A DNA stretch of 57,344 nt, from assembly GCA_040756475.1 (NCBI GenBank), contig JBFLZB010000008.1, positions 1 through 57,344 on the forward strand, written 5' to 3'. This stretch comes from Thermodesulfobacteriota bacterium. GTDB taxonomy: Bacteria > Desulfobacterota > Deferrisomatia > Deferrisomatales > JACRMM01. The stretch's first letter is position 1, and each line of letters begins with the position of its first letter. Under the pieces are notes generated by a model. The model had not been told where the DNA came from and made no database searches. It saw only the letters and a list, made by a program, of their open reading frames with translations. A program made the position numbers and the translations under genes. Below are positions 23,685 through 32,337 of the stretch, piece after piece.

Positions 23685-24107
23685 ATGGAGGGATACCCCG
23701 TCACCGCCCGGATCGAGGTCCGCTGGCGCGACGTCGACGCGATGGGGCACGTGAACAACGCCGTGTACTTCACCTACCTGGAGATCGCCCGGGCCCGCTA
23801 CTGGGAGGCGGCCTTCCAGGCCCGCACCATCCAGGACATCAACTTCATCGTCGCTTCGATCCAGTGCGACTTCCTCGCCCCCACCCGCTACGGAGCGGAG
23901 GTGGAGGTGGGCATCCGGATCCCATCGGTGGGCCGCACGAGCTTCGAGTTCGCGTACGAGGCCCGGGCCGAGGGCGGCCGCCCCGTGGCCCGCGCCCGCA
24001 GCACCCAGGTGCTCTACGACTACGCCGCCGACCGCAAAATCCCCCTGACCGACGCCTGGATCGACCGGGTCGCCTCCCTGGAGGGCCGACAGCCGCAGCG
24101 GCGGTGA
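23685..24107 (+). CDS. 4HBT hotdog-fold acyl-CoA thioesterase (YbgC-like)
   Basis: A 140-residue hotdog thioesterase. The ATG at 23685 follows AGGAGGCAGGACCG. The catalytic pattern VRWRDVDAMGHVNNAVYFTY (about residues 12-31) includes the Asp of the 4-hydroxybenzoyl-CoA thioesterase type. The rest (FIVASIQCDFLAPTRYGAEV and ARARSTQVLYD) is typical. It hydrolyses acyl-CoA or aroyl-CoA esters in the cytoplasm. Because it lies next to the CoA-based catabolic island, it may rescue CoA from dead-end intermediates, although it is on the opposite strand and could equally be housekeeping. Confidence 0.88.
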   Translation: MEGYPVTARIEVRWRDVDAMGHVNNAVYFTYLEIARARYWEAAFQARTIQDINFIVASIQCDFLAPTRYGAEVEVGIRIPSVGRTSFEFAYEARAEGGRPVARARSTQVLYDYAADRKIPLTDAWIDRVASLEGRQPQRR

Positions 24108-24130
24108 GGGGAAGGGGTGCGCCCCAACCT

Positions 24131-24195
24131 CGGAATCGGTATCGCTATCGGAGCCCAGTCCGATTTCGATTCCGATCCCGATCCCGATTCCGACC
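24131..24195. repeat. ATCGGT hexamer repeat hairpin (family A)
   Basis: The left arm GGAATCGGTATCGCTATCGG and the right arm CCGATTTCGATTCCGATCCC are complementary 6-nt repeat arms. It fills the convergent junction between the thioesterase (+) and DctM (-) genes and may end both transcripts. Confidence 0.8.
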
Positions 24196-24205
24196 GGAGA
24201 CTTCC

Positions 24206-25510
24206 TCAGCGCAGCAGCGCCGGGAGGAACGTGGCCGTGGCGGGAAACGCCATCATGATCCCGATGCAGGCGGCGAACGAGAACAGGAAGTACGACACTC
24301 CCCGAAAAACGGTGGTCATCGGCACATCCCGCGACATGGCCGCCACTACGAAGGCGTTGACTCCCACCGGGGGGGTGACGGCCCCCATGGTGGTGACCAC
24401 CGTGATGACCACCGAAAACCACAGGGGGTCGTACCCGAGCTTCACGGCCACCGGGTAGAAGATCGGGAGCATGATCATAAGGAGCCCCAGGGCGTCCATG
24501 ATCGCCCCGCCCACGGCGAAGATCAGGAGCATCAGGACGAGGATCACCCCGCGGTGAATGGGCAGGCCGGTAATCCACTCGGCCGCTTCGAAGGGGATGC
24601 GGGTGATGGTGAGGAAGCGTCCGAAGATTACCGCCCCCGCCACGATGACGAGGATCATGCACGACATGCGGATGCTGTCGTCCACCGCCCCGAGGAATTT
24701 CTTCCACGTCAGGTGGCGGCCGGCGAGGCTGATGACGAGGGCGAAGAAGGCCGCGGCGGCCCCCGCCTCGGTGGGCGTGAACCAGCCCGCGAAGAGCCCC
24801 CCCATGATCAGGGCAAACAGGAGCAGCATCTCCACGGAGCCGGGGAGGCTTGCGAGCTTCTCCTTCCAGCTCGTCCTCGGGCCCCGGGGGCCCGCGCCGG
24901 GCTGGATGCGGCACACGACCCACACCGTCGCGACAAACAGGCCGGTGAGGATCAGCCCCGGGATGAACGCTGCGAAGAACAGACGGGCGATCGAGTCCCC
25001 GGTGGAGAGACCGATGAGGATCAGTACGACGCTCGGAGGGATGACGACCCCCAGGGTGGCCCCGCACGCCACCGAACCCGTGCTCAGGGCGTTGTCGTAC
25101 CCGAAGCGGCGCATCTCGGGCAGGGCCACCGTGCTCATGGTGGCCGCGGTCGCGGCGTTGGAGCCGCAGATCGCAGCAAAGCCCGCACAGGCCATCACCG
25201 TGGCCATGGCCACCCCCCCGCGGATGTGCCCCAGCCACGTGTAGGCCGCCCGGTAGATCCGCTCGCTCAGGCCGGCAGCAAAGCAGATATTGCCCATGAG
25301 GATGAACAACGGGATGACCGTGAGCCCGTAGGACGAAAACGTCTGCCACAGGGAGCTGCCGGCCATGTTCAGGGCGGCCCTGGGGTTGACCACCACCGCA
25401 AACCCCAGGTACCCCACCAGGGCCATGGCAAAGCCCACGGGCATGCGAAAGAGGAAGATCACGGCCATCAGCGCCGCGATGCCCGCGAGGCCCACTGACA
25501 CCGGGTCCAT
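24206..25510 (-). CDS. dctM: TRAP transporter large permease (DctM-type)
   Basis: A 434-residue integral membrane protein, the proton/sodium-driven translocation subunit of a TRAP transporter. About twelve hydrophobic segments are visible. Family blocks include FRMPVGFAMALVGYLGFAVV near the N-terminus, FAAICGSNAATAATMSTVALPEMRRFGY, GATLGVVIPPSVVLILIG, WFTPTEAGAAAAFFALV and VVTTMGAVTPPVGVNAFVV. The ATG at 25510 follows GGGAGGAGGG and overlaps the dctQ stop by one base (ATGA). It ends the minus-strand catabolic operon. The substrate is probably an organic acid that feeds the upstream CoA-ligase genes. Confidence 0.95.
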   Translation of the reverse strand: MDPVSVGLAGIAALMAVIFLFRMPVGFAMALVGYLGFAVVVNPRAALNMAGSSLWQTFSSYGLTVIPLFILMGNICFAAGLSERIYRAAYTWLGHIRGGVAMATVMACAGFAAICGSNAATAATMSTVALPEMRRFGYDNALSTGSVACGATLGVVIPPSVVLILIGLSTGDSIARLFFAAFIPGLILTGLFVATVWVVCRIQPGAGPRGPRTSWKEKLASLPGSVEMLLLFALIMGGLFAGWFTPTEAGAAAAFFALVISLAGRHLTWKKFLGAVDDSIRMSCMILVIVAGAVIFGRFLTITRIPFEAAEWITGLPIHRGVILVLMLLIFAVGGAIMDALGLLMIMLPIFYPVAVKLGYDPLWFSVVITVVTTMGAVTPPVGVNAFVVAAMSRDVPMTTVFRGVSYFLFSFAACIGIMMAFPATATFLPALLR

Positions 25511-25998
25511 CAACCCTCCTCCCGCTCCCCGCGCAGCGCTCCGATCCCGTCGAGGACCAGGCCGAAGCACAGCCCCCAGAGCCCCAGGGCCACGCAGAAG
25601 ACGATGGGATGAAAAGCCACCCGGAGGGTCTCCGAGACCTCGCCGGTACCCATGAGGTCGAGGCCGAGACGCCCGATACGGTACCCGGCGAGACCGAAGA
25701 ACGCCGCGCAGACCAGGTGGGACACCCCGCCCAGGGCCCCCTGGAGGCGGGGTCCGAACCGCTCGAACACGATGTCGACCGAGATGTGGTTGCGGCGCTC
25801 CTGGGTGTAACCCAGGGCAAAGGCGGCGATCAGCGCCCCTCCGAACCCCATGAGCTCGAAGGAACCCTGCACCGGCCGGCCCAGCGGCCGGAGCACCATG
25901 TTGGCCACCGCGATGCCCATGGTGACGAGCAGGGTCGCCGAGGCCGCGCGCAGCATCCACCGGTTGACGAGCCGCGAGGCTCGCCGCAGCCAGGCCAT
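25510..25998 (-). CDS. dctQ: TRAP transporter small permease (DctQ-type)
   Basis: A 162-residue membrane protein with four predicted transmembrane helices (for example ASATLLVTMGIAVANMVL, LIAAFALGYTQERRNHISVD, VCAAFFGLAGYRIG and IVFCVALGLWGLCFGLVLDG). Motifs GSFELMGFGGALIAAFALGY and RRNHISVDIVFERF are characteristic of DctQ. I use the ATG at 25998 because GGAGGACGTTCC precedes it. It pairs with DctM to form the membrane unit that takes substrate from DctP. The dctP-dctQ interval of 333 nt holds two structured elements. Confidence 0.93.
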   Translation of the reverse strand: MAWLRRASRLVNRWMLRAASATLLVTMGIAVANMVLRPLGRPVQGSFELMGFGGALIAAFALGYTQERRNHISVDIVFERFGPRLQGALGGVSHLVCAAFFGLAGYRIGRLGLDLMGTGEVSETLRVAFHPIVFCVALGLWGLCFGLVLDGIGALRGEREEG

Positions 25999-26135
25999 GG
26001 AACGTCCTCCGCCCACTAGGCGCTGAGGTCCCGAAATATTGAGTAATGCGTCAAGTTTCTCACCGAACCCCACCGGACCGGAGCCCGCACCCTACGCGGC
26101 CTTTTGGGTGGAGGGAGCCCCCCACAGGCAATGTT

Positions 26136-26222
26136 TGAACCACCAAGACACAGAGACACGAGGAATGCACACGTCTCCTTTTCGCGATCTCCTTTGTGTC
26201 TTGGTGCCTTCGTGGTTCGAGG
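26136..26222. repeat. Long inverted repeat (family J)
   Basis: The left arm AACCACCAAGACACAGAGAC pairs with the right arm around TTTGTGTCTTGGTGCC...GTGGTT. An element of this type (CACCAAGACACAGAGACAC with its complement) is scattered between genes in many bacteria. It lies between dctP and dctQ. Confidence 0.75.
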
Positions 26223-26288
26223 GTTTCGTGCCCTCCTGCCCGCCCAATCCCCGATGGTCTGAGGCGCCGCCTCGTGAGAAAGGGGACC

Positions 26289-26320
26289 GGGCGCCCCCCT
26301 CCCTCTGAGGGGGGGCGCCC
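26289..26320 (-). terminator. GC-rich hairpin after dctP (terminator or attenuator)
   Basis: An 11-bp stem (GGGCGCCCCCC with GGGGGGCGCCC) begins about 12 nt beyond the dctP stop and is followed on the minus strand by GGTCCCCTTTCTC. It fits a partial terminator that would make binding protein more abundant than the permease subunits. Confidence 0.6.
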
Positions 26321-26331
26321 CGGCCCGCACC

Positions 26332-27357
26332 CTACTTGCCGAGCTCCGCCTCGTACTTGCCCTTGAGCACGAAGAGATCGCCCACGAACTCCCGGGCCGG
26401 GAAGCCCTTGGCCGCCAGGCCCGCCACCCACTCGTCGATGACCGGCTTCATGGTCTCGTGGACCTTCTGGTACTCCTCGGGAGCGAGCCGGATCACCTCG
26501 AGGCCGTACTTCTCCACCGACCACTGCACCGAATCCCGGCCGTGGTTGTCCACGTACTCGCCCACCCACAGGGAGTGCTCCCGGGCCGCGTCGTCGAAGA
26601 CCTTCTTCACGTCATCGGGGAGCGCATCCCACTTCTTCCGGTTCATCACCACCCCGAAGGACGTGGTCTGCATGTCGGTGATGGTGGCGTAGCGCAGCAT
26701 CTCCGCGAAGTTGAAGTCCTTGAGCACGTCCAGCGACGAGAAGACGCCCTTCACGATCCCCTTTTGCAGCGCCTCGGGGGTCTCGGACTGGGGCATGGCC
26801 ACGGGGGTCGCGCCCAGGAGCTGGAGGGGCTTGACCCCGGCGCCGGTGGCCCGAAGCTCGTAGCCCTTGAGGTCCGCCAGGGCGCGGATGGGAGTCTTCG
26901 ACATGACCTGGGCCGGCGGCGCAGTAAAGAGGGCGAGGATCTTCACCTTCTCCAGGGACTTGGGCTGGTACTTCACGTAAAGGTCCCAGAGGACCGCGTT
27001 GGCCACCTTGGAGCTGGTGAACCCCACCGGCAGGTCCACTCCCTCCAGGAGCTCGAACCGCCCCGGCTGGTAGGGAAAGGCCAGGCACCCGATGTCCGCG
27101 ACCCCGTCGATGACCCCGTCCATCATGCCCTTGGCGTCCAGGAGGGTGGAGCCCGGGAAGGTCTTGACCGCGACCTTGCCCCCGGTGCGCGCCTCCACGG
27201 TCTCGCGCCACTTCTCCATCTGCACGGACGGGAAGGTCGGTGCCGGGGGAAAGTTGGCATAGGTGAGGCTGATCTTGTCCGAGGCAAGGGCGCCGGTGGC
27301 GAGCAGGCCCACGGCGAGGCCGGCCCCGAGGAGCGAGAGGATGCTGGGCAGCTTCAT
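26332..27357 (-). CDS. dctP: TRAP transporter substrate-binding protein (DctP-type)
   Basis: A 341-residue periplasmic solute-binding protein. The signal peptide is MKLPSILSLLGAGLAVGLLATGALAS. The mature chain has DctP-family blocks such as LLDAKGMMDGVIDGVADIG, KTPIRALADLKGYELRATGAG and GVKPLQLLGATPVAMPQSE. The conserved Arg that salt-bridges a substrate carboxylate in known DctP proteins is probably the Arg of ELRATG. CAGGAGGCGTACC precedes the ATG at 27357. It transfers an organic acid to DctQM. Its position in a CoA-activating operon implies it imports that pathway's substrate. Confidence 0.94.
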   Translation of the reverse strand: MKLPSILSLLGAGLAVGLLATGALASDKISLTYANFPPAPTFPSVQMEKWRETVEARTGGKVAVKTFPGSTLLDAKGMMDGVIDGVADIGCLAFPYQPGRFELLEGVDLPVGFTSSKVANAVLWDLYVKYQPKSLEKVKILALFTAPPAQVMSKTPIRALADLKGYELRATGAGVKPLQLLGATPVAMPQSETPEALQKGIVKGVFSSLDVLKDFNFAEMLRYATITDMQTTSFGVVMNRKKWDALPDDVKKVFDDAAREHSLWVGEYVDNHGRDSVQWSVEKYGLEVIRLAPEEYQKVHETMKPVIDEWVAGLAAKGFPAREFVGDLFVLKGKYEAELGK

Positions 27358-27475
27358 GGTACGCCTCCTGTCTGGTGGTGGATCGTTGCGGCCGCCGAGC
27401 AGAGGGCGGCGAGACGTCAAGACATACACCCGTTCTCCTCCGAGGCACCACAGAAAATCAAACGGGGTAACTTCC

Positions 27476-27584
27476 TGGACAGGATGACAGGATGAACAGG
27501 ATGGGAGGGCCGAAGCCGACGGCCGCGCCCCCCTCCGCCTATCCCGGCTCTGCACCCATCCTGCGTCATCCTGTCATCCTGTCC
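27476..27584. repeat. ACAGGATGA repeat hairpin (family E)
   Basis: The left arm GGACAGGATGACAGGATGAA and the right arm TCATCCTGTCATCCTGTCC are complementary tandem 9-nt-like units around a GC-rich loop. It lies between dctP and the YqeB-like gene. A second copy is at 51790. Confidence 0.8.
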
Positions 27585-27620
27585 CGAACCTCCTTCCGTT
27601 CCCGGCTCTGCGCCTGCGCC

Positions 27621-28433
27621 TCACCGGTTGAAGTGCCCGAGCACGGCCTCCAGGGCGCTTCCCCCCAGGGCCCTGGCCTTTTCCGAGATAGTGAAGCAGT
27701 GCTGCCGCACGCCCCGGGGATCCACGTCGCCGGCCTTGAGCCCCGGGGTGACGGCGAGCCCGGGGCGCAGAAGGCCGCGGAGCACGCCGGAGATCTCGGC
27801 GCGGAGTTCCACGCCCGCGACCCGGGCCACCGCCTGGCCCGTCTCCACCCGGTCGCCGATCTCGGCCAGCGCCTCGAAGACTCCGTCCCGGGGACACCGC
27901 AGCACCCGCTCCCCCGCGAAACCCAGGGTGCTGCCGGGAACGCCCGTATTGGGCTCGGCGCCCCCCTCGAAGAGGAGCCGCCCCAGGTCGTGGCCCCGGT
28001 TGGTCTCCACGACGAGGTCCACGTCCACCCCGGCGGTGAAGCCCGGGCCGAAGCCCACCACCAGCTCGGCCATGTCCCGGTGGGTGCCCAGATTTCGCTT
28101 GACCACGGCTGCGTCGAGGAGCGCGTGGGGCCGCCAGGCTTCCAGGCAGGCGAGCCCCGGGTCCACCAGCACGGGGATCTCCCCGGCGGCCAGCACCGCA
28201 TCGAACTGCTGCGCCGAGCCCACCCGGCGGCTTCGCACGCCCTCCACCTCGGCGGCGCCGTCCCACACCGCCTCACAGAAGCTCACCTTGCGGCGCACGG
28301 CCAGGGGGTGGGCGATCTCGGTCAGGGCCACCTTGAGGTGGCTCCGCAAGAGCCGGTGGGCGATGCCCGAGGCCATCTCGCCGGCGCCCCGGACGAGGAT
28401 GCGAAGGTCGGTGAGGCTCGAGTGCAGGCGCAT
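27621..28433 (-). CDS. yqeB: YqeB-type selenium-dependent molybdenum hydroxylase maturation protein
   Basis: A 270-residue member of the EF2563/YqeB family. Homologues are genetically linked to selenium-dependent Mo hydroxylases and help make the selenium-containing cofactor. Seen features: an N-terminal Rossmann-like loop ILVRGAGEMASGIAHRL, a VLVDPGLACLEAWRPHALLD segment, the conserved VVKRNLGTHRDMAELVVGFG block, and a C-terminal biotinyl/lipoyl-like part (GVFEALAEIGDRVETGQAVA). The start has only a weak ribosome binding site. It lies directly downstream of the Mo-hydroxylase subunits, which suggests their Mo site may carry labile selenium. Which of the two Mo enzymes it serves is uncertain. 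Confidence 0.85.
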   Translation of the reverse strand: MRLHSSLTDLRILVRGAGEMASGIAHRLLRSHLKVALTEIAHPLAVRRKVSFCEAVWDGAAEVEGVRSRRVGSAQQFDAVLAAGEIPVLVDPGLACLEAWRPHALLDAAVVKRNLGTHRDMAELVVGFGPGFTAGVDVDLVVETNRGHDLGRLLFEGGAEPNTGVPGSTLGFAGERVLRCPRDGVFEALAEIGDRVETGQAVARVAGVELRAEISGVLRGLLRPGLAVTPGLKAGDVDPRGVRQHCFTISEKARALGGSALEAVLGHFNR

Positions 28434-28471
28434 GAGGTGTCCGTGGTCAGTGGTCCGTCGTCGGTTGGAGC

Positions 28472-28517
28472 TTCGGACCGATCGGACGGATCAGACGGAT
28501 AGGTCCGATCCGACCGT
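28472..28517. repeat. GGACGGATC repeat (family F)
   Basis: The units CGGACCGATCGGACGGATCAG and GACGGATAGGTCCGATCCG make an inverted, hairpin-capable element between the Mo-subunit stop and the YqeB-like gene. It is related to shorter elements at 9247, 36899 and 41665. Confidence 0.65.
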
Positions 28518-30830
28518 TCACGGTTCGCCCGCCTTTTCTCTGAGCGCGGCCAGCACGCGCTCGGGCTTCATGGGAAGCGTGCGCAGGCGCACGCCCACGG
28601 CGTGGTAGATGGCGTTGGCGATGGCCGGGGCCGTGGGCACGAGGCCCGGCTCGCCGATGCCCTTGGCACCGAAGGGGCCCGCCGGGTCGTCGGTCTCCAC
28701 CAGCACCGGCTCCACCGGAATCGTGTCCGCCGCGGTGAGGATCTTGTAGTCGCGGAAGTTGGGGTTCAGGAGCCTGCCTTCCTCGTAGATCATCTCCTCG
28801 GTGAGGGCGTAGCCCACGCCCATGAGCCCGGCGCCGTAGATCTGCCCCTTGAGGAGCATGGGGTTGATGGCTTTGCCCACGTCGTGGGCGGCCACGTACT
28901 TGACGATCTCCACGTGGCCGGTCTCCGTGTCCACCTCCACCTCCACGCCGTGGCAGCCCCAGGCGTAGGAGGCCGAGAAGTTCCCCTTGAAGTCCCCCGC
29001 CAGGAGGTCCGTGGCCGGCTCGAAGAACTCCGCCGCCAGGAACATGGTGTTGCCGCTGGTGGCGAAGTGTGCCTTGCGCAGGATCTTCTCCAGCGGGGTG
29101 TTCTTGGAGGCGTCCTCGCTGCAGACGACCTGGCCGTCGCGCAAGGACAGGATCTCCTTGGGCGCCTCCAGAACCTCCTCGGCAAACGAGAGGATCTGGT
29201 CGCGCACGGTGCGGGCAGCGGCCAGGGCCGAGTTGCCCGCCACGAAGGTGGAGCGGCTGGCGTGCACCCCCACGTCCCAGGGGCAGACGTCGGTGTCGCC
29301 CACCACCACGTTCACATAGTCCACCGGCACCCCCAGGGTCTCGGCCACGATCTGCCGGAGCACCGTGTCGAGGCCCTGGCCGATGTCCATGGACCCGCTG
29401 AAGACGTCCACCCGGCCCTGGTCGTCCACCTTGATCATGGTGCCGCAGCCGTCGGACTTGTAGATCTTGGCCCCGCCCCCCACGTGCATGAGGCACGCCA
29501 TGCCCACCCCCCGGGCCTTGCGGCCGGTGGACCTGGGCCGAGCCCGGGCGGCGGTCCAGTCGAGGCGCTTCGCCACCTCCTCCAGGCACTCCCGGTGGCC
29601 GCAGGTGACGGGCCGGAACCCCTGGGGGGTCACGTCCCCGGCCTGGTTGGCGTTCTTGAGGCGCAGCTCGTAGGGGTCGATCCCCGCCGTCTCCGCCAGT
29701 TCGTCCAGGTTCGCCTCGATGGCAAACGTCACCTGGGGGGTGCCGTAGCCCCGCATGGCCTGGGAGTACGTGTTGTTGGTGTAGACACAGGTGGCCTGGA
29801 ACCGGACGTTGGGCACCCGGTAGAGGCTCGTGGAGGGCATCATCATCACCGTGGGGGTGGTGGCGCCCCAGGAGGTGTAGGCCCCGTTGTCGAGCACCAT
29901 GGAGATGTCGCGGAAGGTGAGCCGCCCCTCGCGGTCGCACCCCTGGCGGATGCGGATGCGGGTGGGCTGTCGCGGCGAGGTGGCGACGAACTCCTCCTCC
30001 CGGCCGAAGACGATCTTCACGGGCTTCCGGGTCCGGTGCGCCAGGAGGATCGCGATGTACTCGTAGGCGTAGGTGTCGAGCTTGGAGCCGAAGCCGCCCC
30101 CCACGGCGGTGTTCACCACCCGCACCCGGCCCTTCACCCCCATGGCCTTGAGGGCCTCCTGGAAGTCGTTTTTCGCGAGGCTCGGGATCTGGGTGTTGGA
30201 GTGGACGGTGAGGTTGTCCCGGGTGTCGAAGCTCGCCACGCACCCGGAGGTGCCCATGCAGCAGTGGGTCACCCACCCCGCTTCGTACTCCCCCTCCGCC
30301 ACGAAGGCCGACGCCGCCTCCCCCGCGGCCACGTCGCCGGCCTCCACCTTCCACGGCAGGCGAAGGCGGTTGTCCTTCACGGGCTTGCCCTTGGCGTCCG
30401 CGTCGTGGAGCCGGGGCGCGCCCTCCGCCAGGGCGGCCTCCGGGTCGAAGACCGCGGGCAGGTCCTCGTAGGTGACCCGGATCCGTGCCAGGGCCTCGGC
30501 CGCCGCCTCCGGGGTGGTGGCCGCCACCGCCGCGACCTCGTCCCGGTACTGGCGCACCCGCCCCTTCTTGAGGGCCGTGTTGTCCTTGAGGAACCCGAAG
30601 CGGATCTCCGGGGTGTTCTCGGCCGTGATCACGGCCCGAACCCCGGGAACCTTCTCCGCCTCGGCGGTGTCGACGGCCACGATGCGGGCGCTCACCCGCT
30701 CGGAGTAGAGGATGCGGCCGTGGAGCATGCCGGGGAGCACCAGGTCGTGGACGTACACCGAGCGGCCGACGACCTTCTCGCCGGCGTCCGCCTTGGGGAT
30801 GGCCTTGCCGACGGCGCACAGGTCAGCCAC
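28518..30830 (-). CDS. Xanthine-dehydrogenase-family Mo-cofactor subunit
   Basis: A 770-residue molybdopterin-binding subunit. The GTG at 30830 follows GGGAGGTGCCCC and overlaps the 2Fe-2S gene. The N-terminal domain begins VGKAIPKADAGEKVVGRSVY. Pterin and active-site blocks are VGGGFGSKLDTYAYEYIAIL near residue 246, QAMRGYGTPQ near residue 348, GSMDIGQGLDTVLRQI, and the C-terminal GAKGIGEPGLVPTAP with the catalytic Glu in the GxGE position. The loop THCCMGTSGCVAS replaces the MEPH-type segment of many relatives, pointing to a distinct substrate. It would hydroxylate an aromatic, heterocyclic or aldehyde-type carbon using water. Partner subunits are the next two genes upstream. Confidence 0.93.
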   Translation of the reverse strand: MADLCAVGKAIPKADAGEKVVGRSVYVHDLVLPGMLHGRILYSERVSARIVAVDTAEAEKVPGVRAVITAENTPEIRFGFLKDNTALKKGRVRQYRDEVAAVAATTPEAAAEALARIRVTYEDLPAVFDPEAALAEGAPRLHDADAKGKPVKDNRLRLPWKVEAGDVAAGEAASAFVAEGEYEAGWVTHCCMGTSGCVASFDTRDNLTVHSNTQIPSLAKNDFQEALKAMGVKGRVRVVNTAVGGGFGSKLDTYAYEYIAILLAHRTRKPVKIVFGREEEFVATSPRQPTRIRIRQGCDREGRLTFRDISMVLDNGAYTSWGATTPTVMMMPSTSLYRVPNVRFQATCVYTNNTYSQAMRGYGTPQVTFAIEANLDELAETAGIDPYELRLKNANQAGDVTPQGFRPVTCGHRECLEEVAKRLDWTAARARPRSTGRKARGVGMACLMHVGGGAKIYKSDGCGTMIKVDDQGRVDVFSGSMDIGQGLDTVLRQIVAETLGVPVDYVNVVVGDTDVCPWDVGVHASRSTFVAGNSALAAARTVRDQILSFAEEVLEAPKEILSLRDGQVVCSEDASKNTPLEKILRKAHFATSGNTMFLAAEFFEPATDLLAGDFKGNFSASYAWGCHGVEVEVDTETGHVEIVKYVAAHDVGKAINPMLLKGQIYGAGLMGVGYALTEEMIYEEGRLLNPNFRDYKILTAADTIPVEPVLVETDDPAGPFGAKGIGEPGLVPTAPAIANAIYHAVGVRLRTLPMKPERVLAALREKAGEP

Positions 30831-31323
30831 GGGGCACCTCCCGGCGGGCCTGGGCGGCGGCCCGCACCGCCTCGAGGATCTGGGTGTAGCCGGTACACCG
30901 GCAGATGTTGCCGGCGAGCGCGGTCCGGATCTCAGCCTCGTCGGGCTCGGGGGACCGGTCGAGGAGCGCCTTGGCCGAGAGCACCATGCCCGGCGTGCAG
31001 AACCCGCACTGCACCGCCCCGTGGTCCACGAAGGCCTGCTGGATGGGGTGGAGCCGCCCCACCCCGCCCGCCTCTTCCCGTGCCGCCAGGCCCTCGATGG
31101 TGACCACGCTGCGGCCCTCCGCCTCCGGGGCCGGAAACAGGCACGCGTTCACCGCCGCCCCGTCCACCAGTACGGTGCACGCGCCGCACTCCCCCGCGCC
31201 GCACCCTTCCTTGGCGCCGGTGAGCCCCAGCCCCTCCCGGAGCACCCGGAGCAGGTTCCACCCGGCCCCCGCCCGCACCGAGACCGCCTCGCCGTTGACC
31301 GTGAATCGGACGACTTCTTCCAT
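30823..31323 (-). CDS. Mo-hydroxylase 2Fe-2S subunit
   Basis: A 166-residue iron-sulfur subunit of the XDH family. Plant-type [2Fe-2S] ligands lie in GCGAGECGACTVLVDG (about residues 40-55). The second, C-terminal helical cluster is bound by CGFCTPGM and CRCTGY. Length and spacing are canonical. It passes electrons from the Mo site to FAD. The gene overlaps the Mo-subunit start by 8 nt, so the two are coupled. Confidence 0.95.
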   Translation of the reverse strand: MEEVVRFTVNGEAVSVRAGAGWNLLRVLREGLGLTGAKEGCGAGECGACTVLVDGAAVNACLFPAPEAEGRSVVTIEGLAAREEAGGVGRLHPIQQAFVDHGAVQCGFCTPGMVLSAKALLDRSPEPDEAEIRTALAGNICRCTGYTQILEAVRAAAQARREVPRG

Positions 31324-31340
31324 GGTTTGGACCTCTAGGA

Positions 31341-31372
31341 TCGTGAAGCGTGAGACGTGAAGCGTGAGACAG
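31341..31372. repeat. GTGAAGC/GTGAGAC heptamer repeat, single arm (family B)
   Basis: Four 7-nt units (GTGAAGC, GTGAGAC, GTGAAGC, GTGAGAC) sit just upstream of the 2Fe-2S gene start, directly next to a family A element. No complementary arm is seen. Confidence 0.7.
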
Positions 31373-31392
31373 ACGTTCCAGCCCTTCAGCCC

Positions 31393-31446
31393 GTCGGAAT
31401 CGGTATCGACATCGGGGCCGGCGTCGATACCGATAGCGATACCGGG
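31393..31446. repeat. ATCGGT hexamer repeat hairpin (family A)
   Basis: The left arm GTCGGAATCGGTATCGACATC and the right arm GTCGATACCGATAGCGATACC are complementary, with a GGGGCCGGC loop. It lies between the FAD and 2Fe-2S genes, ending next to the FAD-gene stop. Confidence 0.8.
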
Positions 31447-31449
31447 GTT

Positions 31450-32322
31450 CTAGACTTCCCCCTCCAGCGCACCCGCCCGCTCCAGAACCCTCGGCACCAG
31501 CACCCGGATCATCTGGCGGCGGTACCAGGCCTTGCCCCGCCAGGAGTCGCGGACCTGGGCTTCCTGGGCCGCAGCCTCGGCGGCCGCGGCGGCGGTCTCC
31601 CGGGTGAGGGGCCGTCCCTCCAGGGCAGCCTCCGCGGCTCGGGCCCGCAGGGGAGTGGGCCCCGCCACCCCCAGGGCGACCCGGGCCTGGCGAACTACCC
31701 CGTCGCCGTCCAGACTGACCCGCACCCCCACCCCGAGAATGGGGAGCTCCACGGCCTTCCGGCGGGTGAGCTTCCAGTAGTCGGCGTAGGTGCGCCCCGA
31801 GGGTGTGGGCGCCGGCACCCGGATGTGGACGAGGATCTCCCCGGGATCCAGGGCGTTCTTGCCCGGGGCCAGGAAGAACTCCGCGACCGGGATCGCCCGC
31901 TCCCCCCCGGGCCCCCGGGCCACGCACACGGCGTCGTAGAGGAGCAGCGGCACCGCGCTGTCGGCCGACGGCGCGGCGTTGCAGAGGTTCCCGCCAACCG
32001 TGCCCACGTTTCGCACCTGGCGCGAGCCCACCGCCGAGCACGCCCGGTGGAGGGCCGGCAGGCGCTCCCGGAGGAGGGCCGAGTCCTCCACCGCGGCGTG
32101 GGTCGTCGCAGCACCCAGGGTCACGGCGCCCCCTTCCTCCCGAATCCCCGCCAGGCCTGGGATGCGCCGCAGGGAAACCAGGGCGGAAGGGGCGATCTTC
32201 TTCCCCTGGATGCCCACCCACACGTCCGTGGCGCCGGCCACGGGCACGGCCCCCTCTCGGCCCGCGAGGAACGCCAGGGCTTCTTCCAGGGTCTCGGGGC
32301 GCAGGTACTCGAAGGCGTGCAT
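31450..32322 (-). CDS. Mo-hydroxylase FAD-binding subunit
   Basis: A 290-residue CutM/XdhB-type FAD subunit. I place the start at 32322, after GAAGGATTTGGC. FAD-binding motifs are VAGATDVWVGIQG near residue 35 and the VGTVGGNLCNAAPSADSAVP block near residue 105. The C-terminal CO-dehydrogenase-flavoprotein domain carries the substrate-side helices. Unlike the beta subunit encoded at 48007, it has no cysteine-rich insertion, so this enzyme has no extra [4Fe-4S] cluster. The gene order FAD, 2Fe-2S, Mo on the minus strand is the standard one. Confidence 0.93.
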   Translation of the reverse strand: MHAFEYLRPETLEEALAFLAGREGAVPVAGATDVWVGIQGKKIAPSALVSLRRIPGLAGIREEGGAVTLGAATTHAAVEDSALLRERLPALHRACSAVGSRQVRNVGTVGGNLCNAAPSADSAVPLLLYDAVCVARGPGGERAIPVAEFFLAPGKNALDPGEILVHIRVPAPTPSGRTYADYWKLTRRKAVELPILGVGVRVSLDGDGVVRQARVALGVAGPTPLRARAAEAALEGRPLTRETAAAAAEAAAQEAQVRDSWRGKAWYRRQMIRVLVPRVLERAGALEGEV

Positions 32323-32337
32323 GCCAAATCCTTCGCA

